From assembly GCA_947491545.1 (NCBI GenBank), contig CANLJX010000007.1:1-49076 (forward strand): a stretch of 49,076 nt of DNA. Reading direction: 5' to 3'. This DNA is from Deltaproteobacteria bacterium. Its GTDB lineage: Bacteria > Bdellovibrionota_C > UBA2361 > OMII01. The position numbers and the translations under genes were made by a program. The notes beneath the pieces were generated by a model. The model did not search any database, was not told where the DNA came from, and saw nothing but the letters and a program-made list of their open reading frames with translations. This document shows, one piece after another, positions 32,495-42,087 of the stretch (position 1 is its first letter; the number at the start of each line of letters is the position of its first letter).

Positions 32495-34015
32495 ATGACG
32501 ATTTTTGCAGCGATAGATGTTGGGTCAAACGCCATGCGCATGGCAGTTGGCCGCTTCGATTCTCGTGGAGAGCTTAAGATACTCGCCACCTCAAGAGCCG
32601 CGGTACGGCTCGGGCGCGACGTATTTCGTCAAGGCAAGATCTCCTCCACCGTTATGGAGCAAGGCGTCGCAGCCTTTGTCGAGTTCGAGACGATGCTGCA
32701 CGAATTCAAGGTAACGCGCTATCGTGCCGTTGCCACAAGCGCGCTGCGAGATGCCGCAAACAGCCGAGACTTCATTCAGCGTGTCCAGCGCGCAACCGGC
32801 ATATCGATTGAGGTGATAAGCGGTGACGAAGAAGCTCGGCTCGTGTACCAAGCCGTCTCCACGATCGTTCCGCTCGGAAGAGGCACAAGCATCCTTCTCG
32901 ATATCGGAGGCGGGAGCTGCGAGATCTCTTTTATCGACCGCGGCCACGTTCTCTTCGCGGAGAGCGTCAACATGGGAACCGTTCGGCTCCTGGAGACTGT
33001 GCGTGGGACATCGAAAGACCAGCAGCTCATCGAGCGCCTGATCCGGCAGTACGCTCGGCGGGTGCGAACGAGGCTCAAGGCCTTGCGGCACCACGGCAGG
33101 ATCTCGAGGCTGATTGGAACCGGCGGCAACATCGACACGCTCGGGGATCTGCGCAAGGACATCCTCGGGCAGGCGAGTACGCGCACCTTGCGCCGGTCGG
33201 AGCTGAAACAGCTCCAGCAAGCCATCTCATCGATGACCGTACAGCAGCGAATTGATCGCCTCGGCCTCCGGCCCGACCGAGCTGATGTCATCGTGCCAGC
33301 CATGACACTCGTTCGCGGCGTCATGGAGGAAGTCGGCGTGAGCTCCCTTGTCATCCCCAGAACTGGGCTCAGGGATGGCGTGCTGCACGACCTGCATGCG
33401 AAGAGCGAGGAGTCGCTCTCCCGCAGCACGCTCAAGAGACAGGCAGGGCAACTCAAGGCGGCCTGCATCGATCTTGGTCGGCGCTACCAATTTGACGAGA
33501 CACACGCTCTTCATGCGGCTAGGCTCGCGCTTCAGATCTTCGACCAGACTCGGCGCTCCCACCGCCTCGGTGCTGAGCAGCGCAGCCTGCTTGAAGCCGC
33601 AACGCTGCTCCATGACATTGGCTACTTTATTAACAGCACCGACCACCAGAAGCACTCAGCATACCTGGTGCGAGCCAGCGCCTTAGTTGGGCTTTCCCCT
33701 GAGCAGCGGCGGCTAGTCGCCCTCATTGTCCGCTACCATCGAGGCCCTCTTCCCTCGGACAAGGACGACAATTTTGCGGAATTGTCCGCAAAGCAGAAGC
33801 AGGCTGTGCGAGTCCTCGCTGGCATCATCCGGCTCGTTGAGGACCTCGACCGCGAGCACTCGCAGCGAATCAAGAAAGTTCACCTTAGGCTCTCTGGAAA
33901 GCGGCTGCTGCTCCGCCTCCCGCCGTCAAAGTCTCTCCTCGTTGAGCGTTGGGGACTTGGGCACCACAAAAGCGCACTCGAAGAGGCGCTCTCCCTACAG
34001 ATTGAGGTTCGCTAG
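32495..34015 (+). CDS. ppx: Exopolyphosphatase/pppGpp phosphatase (Ppx/GppA) with HD-like C-terminal domain
   Basis: 506 aa. The ASKHA phosphatase half has IDVGSNAMRMAVG (phosphate 1), ATSALRDAANS, the catalytic Glu region SGDEEARLVY, and LDIGGGSCEISF (phosphate 2). The C-terminal half (about 320-480) is HD-like: HALHAARLA, LLHDIGYFIN and HQKHSAYLV, as in E. coli Ppx. It degrades polyphosphate from the end and may hydrolyse pppGpp. It faces ppk1 head-on across only 42 nt, so the two opposing polyphosphate activities are neighbours but separately transcribed. Choice between ppx and gppA cannot be made from sequence alone; the ppk neighbour favours ppx. Confidence 0.92.
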   Translation: MTIFAAIDVGSNAMRMAVGRFDSRGELKILATSRAAVRLGRDVFRQGKISSTVMEQGVAAFVEFETMLHEFKVTRYRAVATSALRDAANSRDFIQRVQRATGISIEVISGDEEARLVYQAVSTIVPLGRGTSILLDIGGGSCEISFIDRGHVLFAESVNMGTVRLLETVRGTSKDQQLIERLIRQYARRVRTRLKALRHHGRISRLIGTGGNIDTLGDLRKDILGQASTRTLRRSELKQLQQAISSMTVQQRIDRLGLRPDRADVIVPAMTLVRGVMEEVGVSSLVIPRTGLRDGVLHDLHAKSEESLSRSTLKRQAGQLKAACIDLGRRYQFDETHALHAARLALQIFDQTRRSHRLGAEQRSLLEAATLLHDIGYFINSTDHQKHSAYLVRASALVGLSPEQRRLVALIVRYHRGPLPSDKDDNFAELSAKQKQAVRVLAGIIRLVEDLDREHSQRIKKVHLRLSGKRLLLRLPPSKSLLVERWGLGHHKSALEEALSLQIEVR

Positions 34016-34057
34016 GCTGCTGGCCGCATACGGGCTGTTCCTCGCAGCTTGCTGCGC

Positions 34058-36220
34058 TTAACCGCGGCCCAGAATCGCCGCCTGGCGTGCCCGGTCGCGG
34101 TACAGTTTCATGAGCAGCTGCTGGCTGCTCATTGAGACCGGACCGGCTTCGGGCTGCCGCTCAATGTACGAGCCATCAGGCTGCAGCTCCCACGCTGAAA
34201 CAGCGTCGTGCAGCTGCGCGCTCAACAGCTCCCACACTCTTTCACGGGAGAGCCGCTCAAGCAGGGGCACTGCCACCTCGACCCGGCGGTGAAGGTTGCG
34301 GTGCATCGGGTCTGCCGAGCTGATGTACATCGTGCCATCGAGCGGATCTTGCGCACCGTTTCGGAAGTAGTACACGCGGCTGTGCTCAAGGAACCTGCTA
34401 ACGATAGAGATCACGCGCGGATTAATCGCTCCCTTCATGACAGTCGGCCGCAGGCAGCATATGCCTCTGATGATGAGGTCAACTGGAACCCCTGCTTGCG
34501 CGGCCTTAATCAGCGCACGGCAGACGCCGTGATCCTCAAGACTGTTGGCTTTTATGATGATGTGGGTGTCGAGCCCCTTCTTGTGGAGCTCAATCTCGTG
34601 GTCAATCGCTGCAAGAAAGGAGTCGCGCATCGAGACCGGGGCCGCCAAAATTCGCGAGTAGTCGCGCTTGAGAGACCGCCCTGTGAGGAAGTGAAACAGC
34701 TCAACGAGGTCATCGCACGTCTCTTTGTCACAGGTGAAAAGCCCTAGGTCGGTATACGCGCGCGCAGTCGAGCTGTTGTAGTTGCCCGTGCCGATGTGCG
34801 CGTAGCAGCGGGTTGCGTCGTGCTCACGGCGCGCCACTAGCAGCACCTTAGCATGGGTTTTAAGCCCAACAACTCCATAGACAACGTGCACTCCCGCATC
34901 CTCAAGCATCTGTGCGTGACGAATGTTGCGAGCCTCATCGAGCGAGGCTTTCACCTCTATGAGCACCGCAACCTGCTTCTCCTGCTCAGCCGCCCTTATG
35001 AGCAGGGGAATGAGCGCGCTGTGGTCACCGAGACGGTACAGCGTCATCTTAATTGACAACACCCGGGGATCATCAACTGCTGTGCGTAGGAATCGTTCCA
35101 CGCTCGCGTTAAAGGACTCGTACGGATGGTGCACAACAATCTCGGATGACCGCATCACGGTAAAGATGTTCGTATCTTCGTCTGAAAGCTGCGGCGGAAG
35201 TATTGGTGTCCACGCTTCAAACTTCAGGTGCGTCACCGACAGCTCACAGACCTCCTTGAGCAACAGGTACTCCATGGCGGATTCTGAGACAAACACGTCC
35301 TCCGGCTGGAGGGCGAGTTCCTCCATGAGGCACCGAAGTATCGAGGGGTCCGGGTTTGGGGCAACTTCGAGTCGCACCACAGACGCAAACTTCCGCTCTT
35401 TAAGCCCCTGTGAGATCAGTTCGACGATATCCTCGCCATCTTCTAAATCGACCTCCATCTCTGAATTACGGGTAATTCGAAATGGGAGAACGCCCTGGAC
35501 CATCATCCCCGGAAACAGCTCGTGGAGGTTGTGGCGAATAAGCTCTGTGAGGCTAAGAACCCTCACCTCTCCGACGTGTTCCGACTCACCTACTTTGACG
35601 AGCTGCGGCAACACACTCGGGACCTTCACGCGGGCGAAGAGCTCCTCGTCGTGGTCCGGCTGCTTGAGAAGCACTCCGAGAGACAGCGAGAGATTGGAGA
35701 TGAATGGAAACGGATGTCCGGGATCTACCGCTAAGGGGGTTAAGACAGGAAATATTGTGTCGTGAAAGAGCCTAGTTGCTATCGATCGCTCACTAGTTGA
35801 GAGATCCTGCCACTTAAGCAAGTGAATGCCGTTGTCTCGGAGCGCCGGCCGAAGCTGCTCTGACAGCACCGAATCTTGCACTCGGCAAAGCTCGAGCACC
35901 GCCCCCCGGATCTCCTTCAACTGCTGCTCAAACCCAGTGCGCCAAGGAGAGTTCGGACTTGAGAGCTCAAGCCGCTGCTGGATGCTTCCGACTCGGCTCT
36001 GAAAAAACTCATCGAGATTGGAGGTAAAAATCGTGAGAAACCGGAGGCGCTCTAAGAGCGGCATCGATGCAGACTGAGCCTGTGCAAGAACTCTCCGATT
36101 AAACTCAAGCCAGCTAAGCTCACGGTTGAAGAACTCATCCGAAACACTCGTCGGTGCAACTCCGTCGACTGGGCCCCGCGGCAGCTTTCTCTTCTTCTTT
36201 CGTAGGCGGGACGAAACCAT
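34058..36220 (-). CDS. ppk1: Polyphosphate kinase 1
   Basis: 720 aa, standard PPK1 length. N-domain: FFNRELSWLEFNRRVLAQA and TSNLDEFFQSRVG. The catalytic core holds the two PLD-like histidines: GLKTHAKVLLV (autophosphorylated His) and HRNLHRRVEVAVPL. ARSIRHAQMLE-type signature (here ARNIRHAQMLEDAGVHV), GTGNYN and YTDLGLFT are also present. It reversibly makes polyphosphate from ATP at the membrane. Basic N-terminal 20 residues are not part of the conserved domain. ATG at 36220. It converges with ppx. Confidence 0.97.
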   Translation of the reverse strand: MVSSRLRKKKRKLPRGPVDGVAPTSVSDEFFNRELSWLEFNRRVLAQAQSASMPLLERLRFLTIFTSNLDEFFQSRVGSIQQRLELSSPNSPWRTGFEQQLKEIRGAVLELCRVQDSVLSEQLRPALRDNGIHLLKWQDLSTSERSIATRLFHDTIFPVLTPLAVDPGHPFPFISNLSLSLGVLLKQPDHDEELFARVKVPSVLPQLVKVGESEHVGEVRVLSLTELIRHNLHELFPGMMVQGVLPFRITRNSEMEVDLEDGEDIVELISQGLKERKFASVVRLEVAPNPDPSILRCLMEELALQPEDVFVSESAMEYLLLKEVCELSVTHLKFEAWTPILPPQLSDEDTNIFTVMRSSEIVVHHPYESFNASVERFLRTAVDDPRVLSIKMTLYRLGDHSALIPLLIRAAEQEKQVAVLIEVKASLDEARNIRHAQMLEDAGVHVVYGVVGLKTHAKVLLVARREHDATRCYAHIGTGNYNSSTARAYTDLGLFTCDKETCDDLVELFHFLTGRSLKRDYSRILAAPVSMRDSFLAAIDHEIELHKKGLDTHIIIKANSLEDHGVCRALIKAAQAGVPVDLIIRGICCLRPTVMKGAINPRVISIVSRFLEHSRVYYFRNGAQDPLDGTMYISSADPMHRNLHRRVEVAVPLLERLSRERVWELLSAQLHDAVSAWELQPDGSYIERQPEAGPVSMSSQQLLMKLYRDRARQAAILGRG

Positions 36221-36473
36221 CTCAACAGCCCTGGCGTACCTAACAGATCCGGATTTTTAGGGAGAGTGGAATAGAGTCTGAGTAACGCGCTACACGCGCC
36301 GCCCGTCCCCTGTACACTCGCATTCAGACCAGTTACGAGGATACCACGCCTCGGGGCGCCGTTCGACAACGGCGATTAACAGCCTAAGTCCTTGTTTTAA
36401 TGGGCTCTCAGGACTCCAGTCGCGGGCCGCTAAACTACCGAAGCGGTTCAGGAAGGGCAAAACCGGGAGGTAC

Positions 36474-36854
36474 CTATCGACCGGAACGGATCAGGCTACT
36501 TGCCTCCTCACGCCGACGGAGATCTCTCTCTTCGCGCAGGCGCTGCTTATCAAGTTCAGCCCGCCGCTTCTCCGCCTCCCGTTTCTTCTCTCGTTCAGCA
36601 TGGATACGCCGACTCTCCTCCTTCTCTTTGGCCCTCATAAGCTCTTGCTGAGCCCTCTTGTCGAGCACTGGAGTGGGCGTCGGGGGGTAGATCTGCTCTC
36701 GGTACTGTCTAGGCACCTGATCAATGCTATCGGCGAATCGGATGTTGCCGGCACTGTCCATGTATCGGAAGCGCTCTGCGTGTCCTGCTAGGGCAAGGGT
36801 ACCAACAGCCACAATCGCCACAGCTGCTAGCACTACGTGTCGAACCGTTCTCAT
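36474..36854 (-). CDS. Small secreted DUF4124-like protein with charged coiled-coil tail
   Basis: 126 aa from ATG 36854 (the track's GTG at 36869 has GGGGGG upstream and is an alternative). A signal peptide (hydrophobic VVLAAVAIVAVGTLALAG, then HA) is followed by a short beta unit, FRYMDSAGNIRFADSIDQVP, like the DUF4124 pattern (Y-x-D-x-x-G-x-x-x-F-x-D). Residues about 60-126 are a Lys/Arg/Glu-rich helix, likely a coiled coil. It should be periplasmic. Function unknown. It lies on the same strand between uvrC and ppk1, 109 nt from the uvrC-side gap. The 253 nt downstream (36221-36473) hold only a small inverted repeat at 36357-36374. Confidence 0.7.
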   Translation of the reverse strand: MRTVRHVVLAAVAIVAVGTLALAGHAERFRYMDSAGNIRFADSIDQVPRQYREQIYPPTPTPVLDKRAQQELMRAKEKEESRRIHAEREKKREAEKRRAELDKQRLREERDLRRREEASSLIRSGR

Positions 36855-36963
36855 ACAGGTATTATGCACCAGAACTGCCCCCCTGCGTCATTACCTGCAT
36901 TCAGCACTAGCCCCTACAGACATATCCTGCCGGAGGGATTACGGTTTTGCGGAGCCGCAGGTA

Positions 36964-38829
36964 TCACTCTCCGCCTCGCTTAAGCTTAGACTGCACCTTC
37001 TTGGCAAGCGCGAGCGGGATCCGGCCGGCCTTTGCCACCTCTTCCGGCTGAGCCTCACGGATGGCATCCACCGAACGGAAGTGTTTCAGGAGCCTGGTCC
37101 TACTCTCAGCGGATACCCCTGCAACGGTGTCGAGGACCGAACGGAATACGCGGCGCGAGCGAGTATCCCGGTGAAATGTGATTACAAACCTGTGCACCTC
37201 GTCACGGATGCGAACGAGAAACCTAGTTACTGCATCTCCCTCGTTCAGGCCCAACGATGAATCACGACCAGGAATGAAGAGTCGCTCGGGCTTCCGCTCG
37301 ATGTCTTGAGACAGCACCTCTCCTTCGGTACGCATCTTGGCTAGGGCTACAATGTCGACCGTAGCGCGAAGGTCTTCTCGCGCCTTAAGTGCCATTGAAA
37401 GCTGGCCAGCTCCTCCGTCGATGACCAAGAGGTCTGGCATATCTCCATCCTCCAGGCCTCGCCGGATTCGGCGAGACACCACCTCGTAAATCGAGGCGAA
37501 GTCATTCGGCTTTCCCTCCTGAGCCACTTTGTATCGACGATAGGCGGCTTTGTCGGCAATCCCATCAAAGAACACTACGATCGCACCCACAGTGTCACTG
37601 CCCTGGAAGTTAGAGATATCGACGCACTCCACGCGACGCGGCATCTGCTTGAGCCCAATCATCTGGGCAAGCCCTTTTGAAACCTCCTCCCAACGCGACT
37701 CCTGCGTGCGTGACCCCTCGAAAGCATGTCGGGCATTCAGCTCAGCCATCGAGATGAGGCGCGCCTTCGAGCCCCGTTGCGGACAGAGCACTTCCAGCTT
37801 CCCGCCGCGTCGTGACGCCAAGCCAGCTTGGATGAGGGTTGCATTCTCAAGCTCGCGTGGAATCAGGATCTCTGGAGGAATCTCTCTTCCTCCCTCGTAG
37901 AACTGCTGCACCGCCGACTCCAGGGCCTCGTCATCTGAGAGCTGAACGTCGTCTAGGATAAACGTTTTAGTCTCAGCGATGCGGCCTTGGCGCACCAACA
38001 GCACACAGAGTGCAGCCTGGGGACCCTCACGCACAAAACCAAACACATCTCGACTCTCTCCGCGGAAAGAGATGAGCGAATGCCCAGACTGGAAGCGCTC
38101 GAGGGTCTCAATTCGGTCTCGCCAAGCTGCCGCCTCCTCAAAATGGAGAGCCTCGGATGCCACCTCCATCTTTTGAGTTAGCAGCGAGAGAACTCCCTTA
38201 GTCTTCCCCTGGAGAATCGCCACGGCCTGCTTCACTAGCTCCAGGTACTCCTGTCGTGATACCGGCTCGCAGCACGGTGCGCAGCATCGCTTGATCTGGA
38301 ATTCAAGGCACGGTCGCTGACGATTGTAGAGCACGGAGTCGGAGCAAGATCGAAGCGGGATAACCTTCTTAATCACTTCAAGCACATTTCTCAGCTCAGT
38401 GCTGAAGGCGAATGGCCCGTAGTAATTCGCGCCATCGTTCTCTGGCCGACGGACCGTCTCAAGCATCGGCCACTCAGCACGCTCATCAACTCGGATAGAG
38501 AGGTACGCCTTGTCGTCCTTGAGCCGGATATTGTAGCGCGGCTTGTGCTTTCCGATAAGGTCGCGCTCCAGCAAGAACGCTTGCTCCTCGGTTTGGGTAA
38601 CCACAGTTTCAAACGAGGCCACACGCTGAAGCAAGTACCCGATCTGAAAACGCCCGTCGCCGCCACTCCCGAAGTAAGTGCGGAGCCGGGCCCGAAGATC
38701 CTTTGCCTTGCCGACGTAGATCACCGACTGGTGCTCGTCGCGCATCAGGTACACCCCAGGCGCCTCTGGGGCGTGGGACACTTGCCGCCGCAAGAGGTCC
38801 AGGCGTTTGGCGTTTGGGGTTGATGACAT
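36964..38829 (-). CDS. uvrC: Excinuclease ABC subunit C
   Basis: 621 aa. N-terminal GIY-YIG nuclease (GVYLMRDEHQSVIYVGKAKDLRARL) makes the 3' incision; a Cys cluster follows (QIKRCCAPCCEP); the UvrBC motif is near 210 (ASEALHFEEAAAWRDRI); the RNase-H-like 5' nuclease region starts with VECVDISNFQGSDTVGA and includes LLVIDGGAGQL; the C-terminus has helix-hairpin-helix motifs (LDTVAGVSAESRTRLLKHF). It works with UvrA and UvrB in nucleotide excision repair. No operon partner of related function is visible. Confidence 0.97.
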   Translation of the reverse strand: MSSTPNAKRLDLLRRQVSHAPEAPGVYLMRDEHQSVIYVGKAKDLRARLRTYFGSGGDGRFQIGYLLQRVASFETVVTQTEEQAFLLERDLIGKHKPRYNIRLKDDKAYLSIRVDERAEWPMLETVRRPENDGANYYGPFAFSTELRNVLEVIKKVIPLRSCSDSVLYNRQRPCLEFQIKRCCAPCCEPVSRQEYLELVKQAVAILQGKTKGVLSLLTQKMEVASEALHFEEAAAWRDRIETLERFQSGHSLISFRGESRDVFGFVREGPQAALCVLLVRQGRIAETKTFILDDVQLSDDEALESAVQQFYEGGREIPPEILIPRELENATLIQAGLASRRGGKLEVLCPQRGSKARLISMAELNARHAFEGSRTQESRWEEVSKGLAQMIGLKQMPRRVECVDISNFQGSDTVGAIVVFFDGIADKAAYRRYKVAQEGKPNDFASIYEVVSRRIRRGLEDGDMPDLLVIDGGAGQLSMALKAREDLRATVDIVALAKMRTEGEVLSQDIERKPERLFIPGRDSSLGLNEGDAVTRFLVRIRDEVHRFVITFHRDTRSRRVFRSVLDTVAGVSAESRTRLLKHFRSVDAIREAQPEEVAKAGRIPLALAKKVQSKLKRGGE

Positions 38830-38981
38830 AGCGCTTACGATACAACGTGCGTGCGCCCTGACTATAGAGATGCCCGCCGGTAGTGTGCAATAAGCATCAA
38901 AAGCCGGGCTCTTGGGACAGAAAAGATCACGAAAGTTTGTAGAGCTGAGGGAGGACCCCTGCTAGACGGAAGACAGCTGCT

Positions 38982-40016
38982 TCAGCTCGCCGCTCCGCCC
39001 AGCAGCTTGCGCTGCACCTGCACCACAAACGCATCCGCCGGAACGACTTTAAGCTTCACCGCGAGAACCGCGATTCGGCTGCGAAGCTCGGCCGACATGC
39101 CGCTGAGCTTCACCGCATCCTTCTCGGTGCAGACGAGCGGCAGCCCTGGATTGCGGGCAAAGAGTTCGCTCAGCTCTTGCTGAGAGAAAGGGTGATGATC
39201 GGCAAACACCTGACGCTCGCTCAGGGCAAATCCGAGCCGCACAAGGGAGTCAAAGAAGGTCTCAGGATTCGCGATTGCAGCAAACGCCCCAATGTTTTGC
39301 GGAGCTAGCTGCTCACCCGAATCAAGCCATCGCACCCCTACTGCCTCGAAGTATGCCCGGTAGACGCTCGTTCCAGCCGGAAGTACCTTAAGCAAGCGCT
39401 CGTCGAGAGGCGGAAGCATCTCCTGGCTCTCAGCCACTTTTCGCTCTGAGACCACGAACATGCTGGCGCGACGAAGCGCCCGGTCACGTGGCTCTCGGAA
39501 CAGTCCCTCAGGCAAGAGGCGTCCGGCGAGGAAAGCCTCAACTGCCTCCGGAGTACCCGCAAAGATCGAAACGATATCTACGTTGCGAGCCAAGGCTCGG
39601 TGCTGAAAGCCATCGTCGAGCACGATCACGTCGCCAGCCTGATCGCTCTCAATCTGCCTGGCCCCTCTCGCGCGCGAACGCGCGATGTAGACCGGAGCCA
39701 CCTCTGCCTGCGCCATGAGAAGCGGCTCGTCGCCGACCCTGCTTGGCGAATCTGAGAGCTGCACGCGGTAAGGCCCCTTCTCAGAGCCGCCGTAGCCGCG
39801 CGAGAGGATTACTGGCTTCATCCCGCGCGAACGGAGATCTTCAACGATGTAGAGGCAGAGCGGCGTCTTGCCGTTTCCGCCCGCAGTGACGTTGCCGACA
39901 CTGATGACCGGCAGCTTCGACGAGTAGGCTCGCAGCAAACCCGAGTCGTAGAGGGCACCCCTGGCTGCCACAACGCCACCGTACAGGACAGAAGCGGCTC
40001 TTGAGAGCAGTCCCAT
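38982..40016 (-). CDS. lpxK: Tetraacyldisaccharide 4'-kinase
   Basis: 344 aa. An N-terminal amphipathic or membrane-associated helix is followed by the P-loop GNVTAGGNGKTP, RGYGG and the DDGFQHRAL motif typical of LpxK; HHPFSQQEL is the late signature. It phosphorylates the tetraacyldisaccharide at the 4' position, giving lipid IVA, on the inner face of the inner membrane. The track starts at 40049 with GTG inside waaA; ATG 40016 lies 4 nt after the waaA stop with GGAGGGGG upstream. Last gene of the lipid A/Kdo operon. Confidence 0.95.
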   Translation of the reverse strand: MGLLSRAASVLYGGVVAARGALYDSGLLRAYSSKLPVISVGNVTAGGNGKTPLCLYIVEDLRSRGMKPVILSRGYGGSEKGPYRVQLSDSPSRVGDEPLLMAQAEVAPVYIARSRARGARQIESDQAGDVIVLDDGFQHRALARNVDIVSIFAGTPEAVEAFLAGRLLPEGLFREPRDRALRRASMFVVSERKVAESQEMLPPLDERLLKVLPAGTSVYRAYFEAVGVRWLDSGEQLAPQNIGAFAAIANPETFFDSLVRLGFALSERQVFADHHPFSQQELSELFARNPGLPLVCTEKDAVKLSGMSAELRSRIAVLAVKLKVVPADAFVVQVQRKLLGGAAS

Positions 40017-40020
40017 CTGG

Positions 40021-41271
40021 CTACACCCCCTCCAGAAGCCGAAGCACACGTTGAGCTGATCCTAGATGCCGCTGCCACACAGCTTTTCCTCGGGCACCGA
40101 CCTCTGCTAGCTCCGCAGAACCGGAGAACAACTGTCTCAACATGCCAGAGATCTCCGGCGCAGTCGAAACCTCAATAATACCGCGTGAGCTGCGCAACTC
40201 TTCGACTATTCCGCGAATCACCGCGATATGCGGCCCCACTACTACTGGCACACCGTACATCGCTGGCTCAAGCGGATTGTGCCCACCTACATCGACGAGC
40301 GTTGCGCCAACAAAAGCCAGGTCTGCCGCGGCGTAGCACCCCTCAAGCTCTCCCATGGCGTCCACTAAGAGCACCCGTCCCCGCGCAGGCTCGCCTGCTC
40401 CTAGCTCGCTTCTCTTTACGAAATCGATCGATCGCCCCTTGAGCCGCGATGCGAAGATTGAGAACTTCTCTTGGTGGCGAGGCACAACCACCAGCCGAAG
40501 ATCATGCCCGGCGCTCCATGCCTCGGCACAGGCATCAAGCCACCACCGCTCTTCGTCAGGACGCACACTGCCTAGCACCAGGATTCGGGAGCTGGAAGAG
40601 AGACCGCTGAAGAGCGACGTTCGGCAACGCTCGCGCGCATCCTGAGCCGCAAACGTCGGCGCGACATCGTACTTTGTGTGTCCTGTCACATGCACGCGCT
40701 CGGGAGGCGCGCCGAGCGCCACGAAGCGCTCGCGCTGCTGCTCGTCTGGCACACAGATAAGCCTGCACTGCGAAACGAGCGGCCAGAAGAGCGCTTCAAG
40801 TCGGGAGTACCAGCCTTCAGTGTAATCCGAGATCCGTCCATTAACGATCGAAATCGGGACCCTCTGCATGAGCGCCTGCCGCATCAGCTCGGGCCACAGC
40901 TCCGTCTCGGCGATTACAAACTGTTTGGCCGTCACCGCTCGAAGCGCGCGCCGAACCAGGAACGGGGCATCGATAGGTATGAGCCGCGTAAAGTCAGCCA
41001 AGCTGCTTCCTCGCTCAAGACCTGTTGGGGAGGTGCATGTGAGGAGTACCTTCTCGGCAGGCTTCTCCTGCTTGAGCAGGCACAAGATCGGAGAGAGCCC
41101 TTGCACCTCTCCAACTGAAGCACCGTGAAACCACCAGGGAGTGCCCGGTATCGTGCCCCAGCTCCCCAGGCGCTCGCTAAAGCGCGCTCGCCCGCGGCGA
41201 AATGCAAGCAGTCCAGCTGCCACAAACGGCGCTGCCAGCGTTGTAGCAATAGCGTACGCCTTACCCAGCAT
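40021..41271 (-). CDS. waaA: 3-deoxy-D-manno-octulosonic acid (Kdo) transferase
   Basis: 416 aa. An N-terminal membrane helix (YAIATTLAAPFVAAGLLAF) precedes the GT-B fold with WFHGASVGEV (catalytic Glu area), TSPTGLERG, AETELWPEL, VTGHTKYD and the C-terminal GGHNPLEPAMYGVPVVVGPH nucleotide loop. It transfers Kdo from CMP-Kdo to lipid IVA. I use ATG 41271, which overlaps the end of the upstream acyltransferase gene by 11 nt, rather than the track's 41334. Mono- or bifunctionality cannot be read from the sequence. Confidence 0.95.
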   Translation of the reverse strand: MLGKAYAIATTLAAPFVAAGLLAFRRGRARFSERLGSWGTIPGTPWWFHGASVGEVQGLSPILCLLKQEKPAEKVLLTCTSPTGLERGSSLADFTRLIPIDAPFLVRRALRAVTAKQFVIAETELWPELMRQALMQRVPISIVNGRISDYTEGWYSRLEALFWPLVSQCRLICVPDEQQRERFVALGAPPERVHVTGHTKYDVAPTFAAQDARERCRTSLFSGLSSSSRILVLGSVRPDEERWWLDACAEAWSAGHDLRLVVVPRHQEKFSIFASRLKGRSIDFVKRSELGAGEPARGRVLLVDAMGELEGCYAAADLAFVGATLVDVGGHNPLEPAMYGVPVVVGPHIAVIRGIVEELRSSRGIIEVSTAPEISGMLRQLFSGSAELAEVGARGKAVWQRHLGSAQRVLRLLEGV

Positions 41272-41935
41272 CCCAGTACCTGTCCGCTCGCTCTGTGATG
41301 ACATTGAGGGCATCCTGCACCCGAGCCCGGGCATGCTCCTGATCCTCGTCAGGCAGAACCGTTAGCGGCTCACCCAAGATAACAACACCCCGTGAAAAGG
41401 GCTTAGGGACGATCATCCCATCCCACGATGAGAGCTGCCACCTCTTTTCGGTCGAGTACGACATCGGAACGATCGGCACGCCACTACGCTGCGCCACCGC
41501 TACCACTCCGGCTTTACACTCCTGCCGCGGACCGCGCGGACCATCCGGAGTGAAGCCTACGTCGCACCCCTCCTCGACTTTTCGGCACAGCTCCATCAGG
41601 GCAGCGATGCCGCCCCTGCTGGACGAGCCAGCTACAGAGTGTATGCCGAGAAGCTGGATGGCGCAGGCTATCAGGCGCCCATCCCCGTGCCGGCTGATGA
41701 GCATAAAGGATCTCTTTGTGCGCCTCCCTCGAAGCTTCCAATACGCGTCGACGAGCATCAACATCCGGCCGTGCCAAAAGGCGAAAACGGCGGGGGGGGC
41801 ATCAGGCAGAGTGGCAGCATCGGGAAACCCGACGTAGTGCCAACGCACGGTACGCCGGAGAAGCTTGATGACCACGGCCGCAAAGGTGCCGAGCACTACC
41901 GTCTTAACACCTGAGAGAAATCCGCCCCTGGACAT
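41261..41935 (-). CDS. DUF374 family lysophospholipid acyltransferase-like protein
   Basis: 224 aa. After an N-terminal hydrophobic segment, the acyltransferase fold has FAFWHGRMLML (H-G-R variant of H-x4-D), SRHGDGRLIA, GSSSRGGIAAL and FTPDGPRGP, the DUF374 signature set. Because it lies between msbA and waaA it may add a secondary acyl chain or otherwise act on lipid A; this is inference from context. The track starts at 42097 in low-quality coding sequence; ATG 41935 fits the family, although no good Shine-Dalgarno precedes it. Its stop overlaps the waaA start. Confidence 0.85.
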   Translation of the reverse strand: MSRGGFLSGVKTVVLGTFAAVVIKLLRRTVRWHYVGFPDAATLPDAPPAVFAFWHGRMLMLVDAYWKLRGRRTKRSFMLISRHGDGRLIACAIQLLGIHSVAGSSSRGGIAALMELCRKVEEGCDVGFTPDGPRGPRQECKAGVVAVAQRSGVPIVPMSYSTEKRWQLSSWDGMIVPKPFSRGVVILGEPLTVLPDEDQEHARARVQDALNVITERADRYWDAG

Positions 41936-42087
41936 GCTGGGAGTGTAACGGCCCACGCCCCTGCCGTCAAAAGGCCCTTGTAAAAGCCGCGGGTTACCCC
42001 GCTCACAGTGCTCCTTTTTTGGGCCGCGGCGCTGGGGCGGGAGGACGCCAAGCCTATGGAACGGAGGGCGACCACAGAAATGCCGCC

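Noticed and set aside
36357-36374. CGCCGTT/AACGGCG hairpin as terminator of the DUF4124-like gene
   Set aside because: No T-run on either strand and it lies 100 nt past the stop; kept only as an inverted repeat remark.
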